From Brachybacterium subflavum (GTDB lineage: Bacteria > Actinomycetota > Actinomycetes > Actinomycetales > Dermabacteraceae): a stretch of DNA of 64,000 bases. The notes beneath the pieces are model-generated. The model was not told where the DNA came from. It made no database searches and worked only from the letters and a program-made list of their open reading frames with translations. The position numbers were made by a program, and so were the translations under genes. The first letter of the stretch is position 1. Each line of letters starts with the position of its first letter. The stretch spans positions 1 through 64,000 of the forward strand of contig NZ_VIGP01000001.1 in NCBI RefSeq assembly GCF_009299795.1. The letters are read 5' to 3'. Shown here piece after piece: positions 46,323 through 55,442 of the stretch.

Positions 46323-47729
46323 ATGGACAGAGTCGTCCTGCGCACGAAGCGCGATGTGATCACGTTCGTCAACGACCACCCGACCGGAAGCTCGCGCGGA
46401 AGGATCATCGCCCTCATTGCGCTGGGGTCGATATTCATCGACGCCTACGACTTCACGTCCCTCGCCATCGGGCTGGACACCATGAAGGCGGAGCTGAACC
46501 CCACGCCCTTCCAGGTCGGCACCACCACCTCCGCCATGGCGGTGGGCGCCCTGCTGGGGGCGATCTTCGGGGGATACCTCGTCGACAAGCTGGGCAGGTA
46601 CAAGCTGCTCATCCTCGATCTGGTGCTCTTCGTGGTGGCCGCGCTCGGTTCGGCCCTGTCACCCTCGATCGGGATTCTGATCTTCTGGCGTTTCCTGCTC
46701 GGGGTGGGCGTCGGCCTCGACATGCCGGCCGCGCTGAGCCTGGTCGCTGAATTCACGCGCAACAAGGACAAGGGAAAGTTCGTCAACCTCTGGCAGCCCA
46801 TGTGGTACCTCGCGACCATCACGTCGGCGGCCTTCGTGCTGCCCCTGGTGTTCCTCGGAATGGGGGATCACATGTGGCGTTGGGCCGTGGGGTTCGGCGC
46901 GGTGCCGGCCTTGATCGTGCTCGCCCTGCGATTCCTCTTCGCCGACGAGAGCCCCATGTGGGCGGCGCACAATCTCGGCATGGGTGAGGCAGTGAAGATC
47001 CTGCGCAAGAACTTCCCCGGTACCGAGTTCGAGATCGAGGAGGGGGAGGAGGAGAAGGAAGCCGACACACGCCTCGGTCGCATCTTCGAGAGCGGATACA
47101 GGGTGCGCTCCCTCGTCGTCGCCGTGGTGAGCGGCTTCCAAGCGGTCCAGTACTTCGCGGTGGGGTTCTACCTGCCCGTCATCGTCGGCCTCATCTTCGG
47201 ACTCGATGTCACGTCGATCGTGCTCGGCACGATCCTGCTGAATCTTTTCGGGCTGGTGGGCGGAGGGATCCAACCATTCCTCACCCACCGCTACGGAGGG
47301 CGCGCCCTCACCTTCATCGGCTGTGCCATCTGCGTGGTCGCACTCATCGCAGTGGGGATGGTCGACGTCGCATCTGCCCCGTATCTCGCGGCCATGCTCG
47401 TCGGGGCCTTCATCTTCGGTCACTCCTTCGGGCCCGGGTCCCAGGGGAAGACGATGGCGACGCTCTCGTACCCGACCGATCTGCGCGGCACGGGAACCGG
47501 GTGGGCAGAAGCATGCAGCCGCGTCGGATCGATCGGCGGGTTCTACGTCTTCCCGCTGGTGGTCGCGGCCGTGGGGCTCTCGCACACCATGATCATCCTG
47601 GCCGTCGTGCCACTGATCATCTTCATCACTGTGCTCGTGGCCCGATGGGACCCGAAGGACGTGGACATCGAGGGCGGTTCGATCCGCCCCGTGCGTGCAG
47701 GGAATGAGAAGGAGGCCCTGTCTCGGTGA
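46323..47729 (+). CDS. MFS transporter (sugar-porter/AAHS-like)
   Basis: A 468-residue transporter with 12 hydrophobic segments and the MFS loop GGYLVDKLGRYKLLIL. SIFIDAYDFTSLAIGLDTM opens the first helix, a pattern of aromatic/sugar acid symporters. A charged central loop (about 240-258, rich in Glu/Lys) separates the halves. It ends the GntR-led operon and likely imports its substrate acid. It converges with the ROK gene 77 bases away. Confidence 0.9.
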   Translation: MDRVVLRTKRDVITFVNDHPTGSSRGRIIALIALGSIFIDAYDFTSLAIGLDTMKAELNPTPFQVGTTTSAMAVGALLGAIFGGYLVDKLGRYKLLILDLVLFVVAALGSALSPSIGILIFWRFLLGVGVGLDMPAALSLVAEFTRNKDKGKFVNLWQPMWYLATITSAAFVLPLVFLGMGDHMWRWAVGFGAVPALIVLALRFLFADESPMWAAHNLGMGEAVKILRKNFPGTEFEIEEGEEEKEADTRLGRIFESGYRVRSLVVAVVSGFQAVQYFAVGFYLPVIVGLIFGLDVTSIVLGTILLNLFGLVGGGIQPFLTHRYGGRALTFIGCAICVVALIAVGMVDVASAPYLAAMLVGAFIFGHSFGPGSQGKTMATLSYPTDLRGTGTGWAEACSRVGSIGGFYVFPLVVAAVGLSHTMIILAVVPLIIFITVLVARWDPKDVDIEGGSIRPVRAGNEKEALSR

Positions 47730-47806
47730 GTTCGCCCCGGTAGGTGATCGGCGAGGCGAATCCTGACGATGGTGCTCCTCGAGTGAGGCCCGCGCGGTGC
47801 GGACCC

Positions 47807-49087
47807 TTACCCCAGATACAGCTGGCCCGGCGCGTCGAACATGGTCTCCGCCATCGCCAGGGACGCGGCGCCGACGGCGCCGACGTGGCCCCCGATCGCG
47901 GTTCCCCGCACATCCACCGTGTGATCGTCCTTCGCCACGTAGTGCTCGTTCACCAGGGACGGAGCGACCCGCAGGCAGGCCGCCTCGAACGCCGGCCACT
48001 GCGGACCGCCGAACACGATGCTGTCCAGGTCCAGCAGGTTGGCCAGCTGCATGCCGACCCGAGCGAAGCCGCGCGCGGCGTCCTCGAGGATCTTCCGGGC
48101 CACGGCGTTGCCGCGATGCTCCGAGCGCTCCGAGAGTCGGGACAGTGCGGCTTCCACGGAGCGTGCGTCGTCGAGGTCGGTCCCCTTCTCCAGGGCGCCC
48201 TGCTCCACCGCGGTCCCGACGATCCGTGACGGGAGAGAGGAGACCGCCACGCAGCCGCGGCCTCCGCATTCGCACGGCGGCCCATCCGGGTCCGCGGTGA
48301 GGTGCCCGATATTGCCCAGATGGGAGAGGCGCCCGGCGGCGTTCCCGAACCCGCGCAGCGGCTGTCCGTCCAGCACGATCCCGGCTGACACGCCGCTCCC
48401 CAGGTAGAGGAAGGCCAGATTCTCCGCATCGCGCGGTGTCCGCCAGATCTCGCCGATCGCCGCGGCGGTGCTGTCCTTCTCGACCACCACCGGGACGCGC
48501 AGGCGCTGCGCGATCTCGTCTCGGAGCTCGACGGTCCCCCACCCCGGCAGCAGGGGAGGGCCGACGACCGACCCGTGCTCGATGTCGAGCGGGCCGGGTG
48601 TCGCCACACCGACACCGGCGACCTCTTCGGTGGGGACCGCTGCCTGGTCGAGCAGAGCTCTCACCTGGGTATCGACCACTTCGAGAATGCGCTCAGGGCC
48701 GGGTGTCTGCGGTGTGGGCACGGTCAGCGCATGGACGTCATCGCCGGCGAGGTCGAGCAGCACCAGGGAGAGACGTGCGGGATCGATGTGGAGTCCGATC
48801 GAGTACCGGCCGGTGGGAACGACCTCGTAGACGATGCGCGGGGCGCCCATCCCTGAGCGCACGCGCCCTGACTCCCGGATCAGTCCCGCCGTCACCAGGC
48901 GCTGGCAGATGTTCGAGAGCGTCTGCGGTGTCAGTCCCGTGCGCTGCACCAGCTCGCTGCGACTGGTGCCGGGGGAGCGTCGGATCAGGTCGAGGACCAG
49001 GACCTGGTTGTACCCGGCGACGCGCGGAAGGTTCGTCCCGCGGCGCCCCGGCCGCTCCGTCGCCGGCTGCGGGTACTGCATTGCCAT
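47807..49087 (-). CDS. ROK-family transcriptional regulator (NagC/XylR type)
   Basis: A 426-residue repressor. The N-terminal HTH is SRSELVQRTGLTPQTLSNICQRLV (about 42-65) and the ROK domain contains VGVATPGPLD, LYLGSGVSAGIVLDG, and the zinc motif CECGGRGC followed by VAVSS in place of the usual Glu. ATP-phosphate residues are partly retained, so residual kinase activity cannot be excluded. It is divergent from an ABC importer-sulfatase operon and most likely senses its sugar. Confidence 0.9.
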   Translation of the reverse strand: MAMQYPQPATERPGRRGTNLPRVAGYNQVLVLDLIRRSPGTSRSELVQRTGLTPQTLSNICQRLVTAGLIRESGRVRSGMGAPRIVYEVVPTGRYSIGLHIDPARLSLVLLDLAGDDVHALTVPTPQTPGPERILEVVDTQVRALLDQAAVPTEEVAGVGVATPGPLDIEHGSVVGPPLLPGWGTVELRDEIAQRLRVPVVVEKDSTAAAIGEIWRTPRDAENLAFLYLGSGVSAGIVLDGQPLRGFGNAAGRLSHLGNIGHLTADPDGPPCECGGRGCVAVSSLPSRIVGTAVEQGALEKGTDLDDARSVEAALSRLSERSEHRGNAVARKILEDAARGFARVGMQLANLLDLDSIVFGGPQWPAFEAACLRVAPSLVNEHYVAKDDHTVDVRGTAIGGHVGAVGAASLAMAETMFDAPGQLYLG

Positions 49088-49108
49088 GGGCCGATAGTAC
49101 GTCGGCCG

Positions 49109-49137
49109 TTGACTTATTCAAATTGATCATGTCTACT
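49109..49137 (+). promoter_or_regulatory. Candidate promoter/operator for the ABC-sulfatase operon
   Basis: TTGACT (49109-49114) is followed by AT-rich TATTCAAATTGATCATG and a weak TCTACT at 17-base spacing. TCAAATTGA (49118-49126) is a short palindrome within it, a possible ROK-binding site. It is the only AT-rich stretch in the divergent gap. Confidence 0.4.
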
Positions 49138-49184
49138 GACGAGCGCCGAGGCTCGACGTGGAGACCTCAGGAGGAGACCTGGTC

Positions 49185-50435
49185 ATGAGACGACGGACGA
49201 TGCTGGCAGCCGGAATGGCGGCACTCCCGTTGGCCGGCTGCGCCGGCAGGGGCGGGGAGGGCCGTCGAGTCTTCCGCCAGTTCGACCCTGCGGATCAGGC
49301 GACGGGACTCGCGAAGGCGGTCAAGGCGTGGAACACAGAGCATCCGGACTACACCGTCACCATGGAGACGCTGTCGCCGAACAATCCGCAGCAGTTCGCG
49401 CGCGAGGCCAATGCCGGTTCGGGGCCGGACATCGCTCAGCTCGCGTTCACCGATGTGTCCTTCATGGCGGAGCCCCGCATCCTCACGCCGCTCGATCGGC
49501 TCATGTCCAGCGCGCCGGCGGAAGGACAGGAAGATCTCCTGGCCACAGACATGACGACGTACGACCGCCAGACCTGGGCGATCCCCTGGACCGCAGACAC
49601 GATGGCTCTCGTCTTCAGGCCCGACGTGCTGGAGAAGGCGGGAGTGGCAGACACTCCCGAGGACTGGGAGGAACTGGCCGAGGTCTCGGCGCGCATCACC
49701 AAGGATTCCGGGGGTGATGTCAGTGGTTTCGTGTTCCCGGCGGCCGCCCAGTACTCGAGCGCCCAGTGGTTCCCTATCAACTACTACCTCTGGGCACATG
49801 GCTCCCAACTGATCAGGGCCGACGGAGAATCGTGGGAGGTGGCTGTCGATCAGCAGCAGCTCACGGACGCGATGACCTACTTCAACACCTTCTTCACCGA
49901 GCACATCGCCCCAGCAGCCATGCAGGCGGTCACCGATTACGGCGACCCGAGCATCGTGGGCGCGCTCGGTGAGGGCAGCTGCGCGATGACGTTCATGCCG
50001 CCGACGGCATTCCGCGCCGCACGGGAGAGCATCGACGCCGAGCTGATGACGGCCCCCATGCCGTGCGGCCTCGTCGACGGCGCGACGCATCTCGGCGGCC
50101 GAGCACTCGGCATCAACGCGAACTGCAAGGAGCCGGAAGCTGCCTGGGCATTCGTCACCCACCTGCTGAGCCCGGAGACCTTCGAGCTGTACCCGCAGTA
50201 CCCGGCGTCCGCCGCGACCCTCGACCGCGTGGACGTGGACCCGTCGGAGCGAGGGTTCACGAAGCAGCTCCCACACTCCGAATCGTTCGCACGCTACGCG
50301 GACGCGCCGATCACGATCGCTTCGCTCCAGGAACTGGTGAACCAGCAGTTCTCCGCCGTCTACTCCGGTCAATCGGAGCCCGAGGACGCGTCGGAGAAGC
50401 TCCTTGCCGCCCTCGCCCGCGGGCTCGAGGAGTGA
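49185..50435 (+). CDS. Sugar-binding lipoprotein of ABC transporter
   Basis: A 416-residue family-1 solute-binding protein. MRRRTMLAAGMAALPLAGC gives a twin-basic start and lipobox LAGC. The mature part (VFRQFDPADQATGLAKAVKA) and the late LGGRALGINANCKEPEAAWAF region are typical of CUT1 sugar-binding proteins. AGGAGGAG precedes ATG 49185. It opens an operon with two permeases and a sulfatase, so a sulfated saccharide is the likely ligand. Confidence 0.92.
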   Translation: MRRRTMLAAGMAALPLAGCAGRGGEGRRVFRQFDPADQATGLAKAVKAWNTEHPDYTVTMETLSPNNPQQFAREANAGSGPDIAQLAFTDVSFMAEPRILTPLDRLMSSAPAEGQEDLLATDMTTYDRQTWAIPWTADTMALVFRPDVLEKAGVADTPEDWEELAEVSARITKDSGGDVSGFVFPAAAQYSSAQWFPINYYLWAHGSQLIRADGESWEVAVDQQQLTDAMTYFNTFFTEHIAPAAMQAVTDYGDPSIVGALGEGSCAMTFMPPTAFRAARESIDAELMTAPMPCGLVDGATHLGGRALGINANCKEPEAAWAFVTHLLSPETFELYPQYPASAATLDRVDVDPSERGFTKQLPHSESFARYADAPITIASLQELVNQQFSAVYSGQSEPEDASEKLLAALARGLEE

Positions 50436-50440
50436 TAGAC

Positions 50441-51346
50441 GTGATCGCACCCCGCCTCCGCTCGGCGCAGCCGTACCTGCTGAGTGCCCCCGCTCTGCTC
50501 GTGATCGGACTGCTGTTCCTCATCCCGTCCGTCTACAACGTGGTCCTCGCCTTCCAGCACCTCACGCCCTACCAGTCGCCGGGCGAGGCCGAAGCTGCGG
50601 GCCTCGAGAACTTCACCGACCTGTGGAGCAGCGGAGACCTGCCGCACGCCGCACTCAACACCGTTCTCTGGCTGACAGCGGCGACCGTGGTCCTGCGCCT
50701 CGGCATCGGGCTGGGGCTGGCCCTCGCGCTGGAGTCCCCGATCCTGAGGCGCTGGCGGCTCCGCGGTGTCTCCCGCACGATCATCCTCATCCCGTGGATG
50801 GTGCCCCAGGTGGTCGCGATCGCAGCGTGGCGGTGGATCCTCGACGGGAGCACCGGCGTGCTGAACCAGGCGCTCACCGGGCTCGGGCTCATCGATCAGG
50901 GCGTCCCGTTCCTCGCGCAGACCAGCACCGTGTGGTGGTCGATCATCGCGATCATCGTCTGGCGCGAGCTCCCGTTCGTGGTCATGGTGCTCGTCGCCGG
51001 ACTGCAATCGATCCCGGCGGAGCAGTACGAGGCCGCCGCGGTCGATGGCGCGGGTCGGTGGGCGTCCTGGCGCAGCGTCACGGTTCCGCACCTGCGCCCC
51101 GTGCTGACCGTCGTGGTGCTGGTGACCGTGATCCAGACCTTCAACAATTTCGTGTACGTCTGGCTCACCACGGGCGGCGGGCCGGGGAATGCGACCGCCG
51201 TGCTGGCCACCGAGCTGTACAGCGCCGCGTTCTTCGACAACGACCTCGGCGCGGGCGCGGCGATCGGATTGCTGATGACCGCGATCATGGCGATCTTCGC
51301 CGTCGTCTACCTGCGTGTCACCTCCACGAAGGGGGATTCCCGATGA
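50441..51346 (+). CDS. Sugar ABC transporter permease (MalF-type)
   Basis: A 301-residue permease with six membrane segments, beginning PYLLSAPALLVIGLLFLIP. The EAA loop is EQYEAAAVDGAGRWASWRSV. GTG 50441 is chosen because GAGGAG lies 8 bases upstream; the GTG at 50432 overlapping the preceding stop is the alternative. No ATPase is encoded nearby. Confidence 0.92.
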   Translation: MIAPRLRSAQPYLLSAPALLVIGLLFLIPSVYNVVLAFQHLTPYQSPGEAEAAGLENFTDLWSSGDLPHAALNTVLWLTAATVVLRLGIGLGLALALESPILRRWRLRGVSRTIILIPWMVPQVVAIAAWRWILDGSTGVLNQALTGLGLIDQGVPFLAQTSTVWWSIIAIIVWRELPFVVMVLVAGLQSIPAEQYEAAAVDGAGRWASWRSVTVPHLRPVLTVVVLVTVIQTFNNFVYVWLTTGGGPGNATAVLATELYSAAFFDNDLGAGAAIGLLMTAIMAIFAVVYLRVTSTKGDSR

Positions 51347-52242
51347 CGACGACACGTTCCGCCCGGATGACCGCGGCCCGGCCCCGGCCCGCGCCACGGA
51401 GACGATCGCGGGAGCGCAGGCGCCTGCAGGACCTCGTGTTCCTCGTGCCGTTCGGCGTGGTCCTGCTGGTGATCCTCTTCCCTGTGATCTGGATGCTCTA
51501 CAGCTCTCTGCGCCCGGTGCAAGCCATCTCGCAGGGCATCACCTGGCGCAACGTCTTCTCGGGACTCAGCCTGGACTCGTACGCGCGCCTGTTCGAGCAG
51601 ACGGGATTCGGGCGCTACCTGCCGAACAGCATCATCGTGTGCGTCAGCGGGACGATCATCACGGTGGCGATCGCGACGCTCGCCGGGTTCGCGCTCTCGC
51701 GCTTCGCGTTCCGCGGCAGGCCGGCCGTGATGCTGGTCCTGGTCGCCACACAGCTGCTCCCCTTCGTCGTGCTGATCACGCCGGTCTACCTCCTCTTCGC
51801 CGAGCTGAGGCTGCTGAACTCCTTCGCCGGGCTGACCATCGTCTACGTCGCGATCACCACCCCTCTCGCCACGCTCCTCATGACCGGATTCCTGAACGCC
51901 GTGCCGCAGACCCTCGATGAGGCGGCGAGGATCGACGGCGCCTCGACGCTCACGGTCATCGTGCGCGTGATCGCGCCGCTGGTCTGGCCCGGGATCGTCA
52001 CGGTCGGGGTCACCACATTCATCGCCATGTGGGACGAGTTCCTGTTCGCGCAGGTCTTCCTGACCAGCGACTCCCTGAAGACCGTCCAGGTGGGCATCGC
52101 GGGGCTCTTCGGCGAGTACGGCACGGACTGGGGAGTCGTCATGGCCGCCTCTGTGGTCGCCGCTCTGCCCACCGTGGTCCTGTTCTCCCTGCTGCAGCGT
52201 CGGCTCGTCGCCGGCATGACCGCGGGAGCCGTGAAGGAGTGA
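51343..52242 (+). CDS. Sugar ABC transporter permease (MalG-type)
   Basis: A 299-residue permease. Six hydrophobic segments begin with LQDLVFLVPFGVVLLVILFP after a basic tail; the EAA loop reads QTLDEAARIDGASTLTVIVR. It overlaps the MalF-type gene by 4 bases and is followed by the sulfatase after 2 bases, so all four genes form one transcript. Confidence 0.92.
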   Translation: MTTTRSARMTAARPRPAPRRRSRERRRLQDLVFLVPFGVVLLVILFPVIWMLYSSLRPVQAISQGITWRNVFSGLSLDSYARLFEQTGFGRYLPNSIIVCVSGTIITVAIATLAGFALSRFAFRGRPAVMLVLVATQLLPFVVLITPVYLLFAELRLLNSFAGLTIVYVAITTPLATLLMTGFLNAVPQTLDEAARIDGASTLTVIVRVIAPLVWPGIVTVGVTTFIAMWDEFLFAQVFLTSDSLKTVQVGIAGLFGEYGTDWGVVMAASVVAALPTVVLFSLLQRRLVAGMTAGAVKE

Positions 52243-52244
52243 AG

Positions 52245-53603
52245 ATGACAGAGCCGAGCCGCCCCAACATCGTGATCCTGTTCGCCGACGACCTCGGCTG
52301 GGGCGACCTCGGCTGCTTCGGGGCCGAGGACATCCCCACCCCGCACCTCGACGCCCTCTGCGCGGCCGGGGTCCGGCTTCCCCAGTGGTACGCGAACTCC
52401 CCGGTGTGCTCGCCCTCGCGCGCCTCGCTGATGACAGGCCGGTACCCCGCCCACGCCGGTGTGGAATCCATCCTCGGCGGGACCCGGCGCACGCCCGGGC
52501 TGCCCCATCAGCCCACCCTCGCTTCACACCTGCGCGAGCGCGGGTATCGGACGGGTCTGTTCGGCAAGTGGCACCTGGGGGCCGACCCCGCCTACGCGCC
52601 CGCTCATTTCGGGTTCGACGAGACCTTCGGCTTCCGCGCAGGCTGCGTCGACTACTACTCGCACATCTTCTACTGGGGGGACCACAACCCGGTGCACGAC
52701 CTCTGGGACGGGGACGACGAGGTATGGCGCAACGGCGAGTACCTCACCACGGTCATCGGGGACCGCGCCGCAGAGTTCGTCACTCGTACCGCGCCCGAGT
52801 CGCCCTTCTTCTGCTGCGTCCCCTTCAATGCACCGCACTACCCGATGCACGCGCCCGACGAGCACATGCGGCGCGTCGCCCATCTTCCTCCTGGTCGGCG
52901 GGAGAGCGCGGCGATGATCGCCGCGATGGACGATGCCATCGGCGAGATCCTCGCGGCCCTCGATCGCAGCGGCGTCCGGGACGACACGATCGTGCTGTTC
53001 TCCTCCGACAACGGGCCCTCCCGCGAGAGCCGCAACTGGCTGGACGGCGAGGAGATCTCCTACACGGGCGGCTCCGCCGGCGGGCTCCGCGGCTCGAAGG
53101 GATCCGTGTTCGAAGGGGGGATCCGTGTGCCCGGCATCGTCTCCTGGCCCGCGCAGCTGCCCTCCGGCGCCGAGTACGACCGGGTGGGAACGATGATGGA
53201 CCTGCTGCCGACGCTCCTGCACGCCGTGGACGGCGAGGAGCCGAAGCTGCCCGAGGTCGACGGGATCTCACTGCTCGATGCGCTGCGGGCCGAAGGTGGA
53301 ATCTCGGGCCGAAGCGAGGGCGACGTCCCCTCGGCGGGCGAGTCCGCCGAGCGTGCCGTCGTGTGGGAGTACCAGGGCCAGTACGCGGTACGGCGAGGTC
53401 GCTTCAAGCTCGTCCACGATGCTCGCGAGGGCATGGACCCGCCTGCTGCAGTGGGCGCTGCACTCTTCGACCTCGAGACCGACCCGCAGGAGTCGACGGA
53501 CATCTCCGGACAGGCGCCCCGGATCGTGGCCGACCTCGAACGCGTGCTCAGCAGCTATCAGGAGGCCGCAGTGCAGTGGGAGGACTCCCGCCGCGACGGC
53601 TGA
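52245..53603 (+). CDS. Type I sulfatase (formylglycine-dependent)
   Basis: A 452-residue sulfatase. Metal ligands begin with Asp15-Asp16 (ILFADDLGWGD); the maturation motif is CSPSR (Cys55) in PVCSPSRASLMTGR; FGKWHLG and the second metal site VLFSSDNGPS are conserved. The DD/N variant and FGFDETFGF are closer to arylsulfatase/GalNAc- or Gal-sulfatase-type members than the DQ-type sulfatase at 16.7 kb. No signal peptide. AAGGAG is provided by the 3' end of the permease gene. Confidence 0.92.
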   Translation: MTEPSRPNIVILFADDLGWGDLGCFGAEDIPTPHLDALCAAGVRLPQWYANSPVCSPSRASLMTGRYPAHAGVESILGGTRRTPGLPHQPTLASHLRERGYRTGLFGKWHLGADPAYAPAHFGFDETFGFRAGCVDYYSHIFYWGDHNPVHDLWDGDDEVWRNGEYLTTVIGDRAAEFVTRTAPESPFFCCVPFNAPHYPMHAPDEHMRRVAHLPPGRRESAAMIAAMDDAIGEILAALDRSGVRDDTIVLFSSDNGPSRESRNWLDGEEISYTGGSAGGLRGSKGSVFEGGIRVPGIVSWPAQLPSGAEYDRVGTMMDLLPTLLHAVDGEEPKLPEVDGISLLDALRAEGGISGRSEGDVPSAGESAERAVVWEYQGQYAVRRGRFKLVHDAREGMDPPAAVGAALFDLETDPQESTDISGQAPRIVADLERVLSSYQEAAVQWEDSRRDG

Positions 53604-53649
53604 GGGCGATGCGCCTCCCAAGCCACGACCGCCTCCCCGGGGCGTTCCC

Positions 53650-55440
53650 TCACGCGGCCGCGCGCCGCGCCCTGCGCTCGGCCTGCAGGTCCGGATCGGC
53701 CACCGGAGCCGCGGCGATCAGGCGCCGGGTGTACTCCTCGTGCGGATCGTGCAGCACCCGGGCGCTGTCGTCCGTCTCCACGAGGGCCCCGGAGCGCATG
53801 ACCGCCACGCGTCCGCAGAGCTGGTCGACGACCGCGAGGTCGTGCGTGATGAACAGGCACCCGAAGCCCAGGGACTCCTGCAGCTCGCGGAAGACGTCGA
53901 GGACCTGCGCCTGCACGGAGACGTCGAGGGCGCTCGTGGGCTCGTCCGCGATCAGCAGGGCGGGATCGAGGGCGAGCGCGCGGGCGATCGCGACCCTCTG
54001 GCACTGGCCGCCGGAGAGCTGGTGCGGGCGGCGGTGTCGCCACGAGTCGTCGAGCCCGACGCCTGCGAGAAGCCGGGAGGTGCGCTCCTCGAGCTGCTCG
54101 CTCGAGAGTCCGAGGATCTTCACGAGTGGCTCGGTGACGGTCCGCTCCACGGTGTACCGAGGGTTCAGGGAGGAGCGCGGGCTCTGGAACACGACGCCCA
54201 CGCGCCGGCGCATGGCGCGGCGATCGGCGCGGCCCGCGGTGACCACGTCCCGGCCCTCGACGAGGATCGAGCCCTGTGCGACCGGCACCAGACCGACGAT
54301 CGCGCGGCCGATGGTGGTCTTCCCGCTCCCGGACTCGCCGACCAGCCCCAGGATCTCGCCGGGCGCGACATCCAGGCCGACCCCGTCGACCGCCCGCGAC
54401 CGGCGCGCGCCGCGTCCGTAGTCGACGCAGAGGTCGCGGATCGAGAGTGCGGCATCCGGATCGCCCGCCGCGTCCGCGCGGCTCGCGCCCTCGTGTGAGT
54501 CCCCGGTCGCGCCCTGGGACGGACACTCGGTCGTCCCCGGGTCCTCGCCCCCGGGCTCGCGCTGCGGAGCCGGCTCCCGCCCGGGCCGTTCGTCGATCTC
54601 GAGGCGCGGCACGGCCTCCAGCAGCGTGCGCGTGTACTCCTCGCGCGGAGAGCCCAGCACCTCGCGCACGGGCCCCTGCTCGACGACCTTCCCGTCCTTG
54701 AGCACGACCACCGCATCGGCGAGGTCCGCCACGACGCCCATGTCGTGGGTGATGAGCAGCACTGCCGTGCCCGTGGACTCCCGCAGGCGGCGCAGCACGT
54801 CGAGGACCTCCGCCTGCACGGTGACGTCCAGGGCGGTCGTCGGCTCGTCGGCGATCAGCAGGTCCGGTCGGGAGGCGAGCGCCATCGCGATCATCACGCG
54901 CTGGCACTGCCCGCCGGAGAGCTGGTGCGGGTACCTGCGCAGCGCACCCTCCGGGTCCGGGATGTCGACCTCGCGCAGGAGCTCGAGGCTGCGCTCGCGC
55001 ACCTCGCGGCGACTGGTCCCGGGGGCGGCGCGTCGGACCACCTCGGCCAGCTGGAAGCCGATGCTGAAGACCGGGTCGAGCGAGGCCGTGGGGTCCTGGA
55101 AGATCATCGAGACCCGTCGGCCCCGCAGCTCGGGCAGAGGGCTGGGACCGTCGCCGAGCACCTCCACCAAGCGATCGTCGGCGCCGCGCACGCGGATCGA
55201 GCCTGTGATCCGGGCGTCCTCGGGAGCGATGCCGAGGATCGACATCGCGGTCATGGATTTGCCCGAGCCGGACTCGCCGACCACGGCCGCGACCTCCGCC
55301 TGATGGACCTCGAAGGACGCCCCGTCGACCGCGAGGACCTCGCCCTCGTCGGTCTCGAAGCGCACCCGGAGATCTGCGATCTCCAGGACCGCCGCGGAGT
55401 CCTCGTCGCCGTGCTCCAACGCGTCCGGCCTCGTGCTCAT
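53650..55440 (-). CDS. Fused double ATPase of an oligopeptide ABC importer (DppD-DppF type)
   Basis: A 596-residue protein with two complete ATPase halves. Half one: Walker A GESGSGKS (55-62), signature LSGGQCQ (174-180), Walker B LLIADEP. Half two: Walker A GESGSGKT (368-375), LSGGQCQRVAIARAL and LLIADEPTSALD. A Gly/Glu/Pro-rich linker (about 285-330) joins them, as in GsiA-like fusions. The gene starts 2 bases after the regulator stop and ends the operon, powering the permease pair upstream. Confidence 0.93.
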   Translation of the reverse strand: MSTRPDALEHGDEDSAAVLEIADLRVRFETDEGEVLAVDGASFEVHQAEVAAVVGESGSGKSMTAMSILGIAPEDARITGSIRVRGADDRLVEVLGDGPSPLPELRGRRVSMIFQDPTASLDPVFSIGFQLAEVVRRAAPGTSRREVRERSLELLREVDIPDPEGALRRYPHQLSGGQCQRVMIAMALASRPDLLIADEPTTALDVTVQAEVLDVLRRLRESTGTAVLLITHDMGVVADLADAVVVLKDGKVVEQGPVREVLGSPREEYTRTLLEAVPRLEIDERPGREPAPQREPGGEDPGTTECPSQGATGDSHEGASRADAAGDPDAALSIRDLCVDYGRGARRSRAVDGVGLDVAPGEILGLVGESGSGKTTIGRAIVGLVPVAQGSILVEGRDVVTAGRADRRAMRRRVGVVFQSPRSSLNPRYTVERTVTEPLVKILGLSSEQLEERTSRLLAGVGLDDSWRHRRPHQLSGGQCQRVAIARALALDPALLIADEPTSALDVSVQAQVLDVFRELQESLGFGCLFITHDLAVVDQLCGRVAVMRSGALVETDDSARVLHDPHEEYTRRLIAAAPVADPDLQAERRARRAAA

Positions 55441-55442
55441 GG

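Noticed and set aside
47730..47806. TTCGCC/GGCGAA hairpin as terminator between convergent genes
   Set aside because: Only a 6-bp stem with a long loop and no U-tract; too weak to list.
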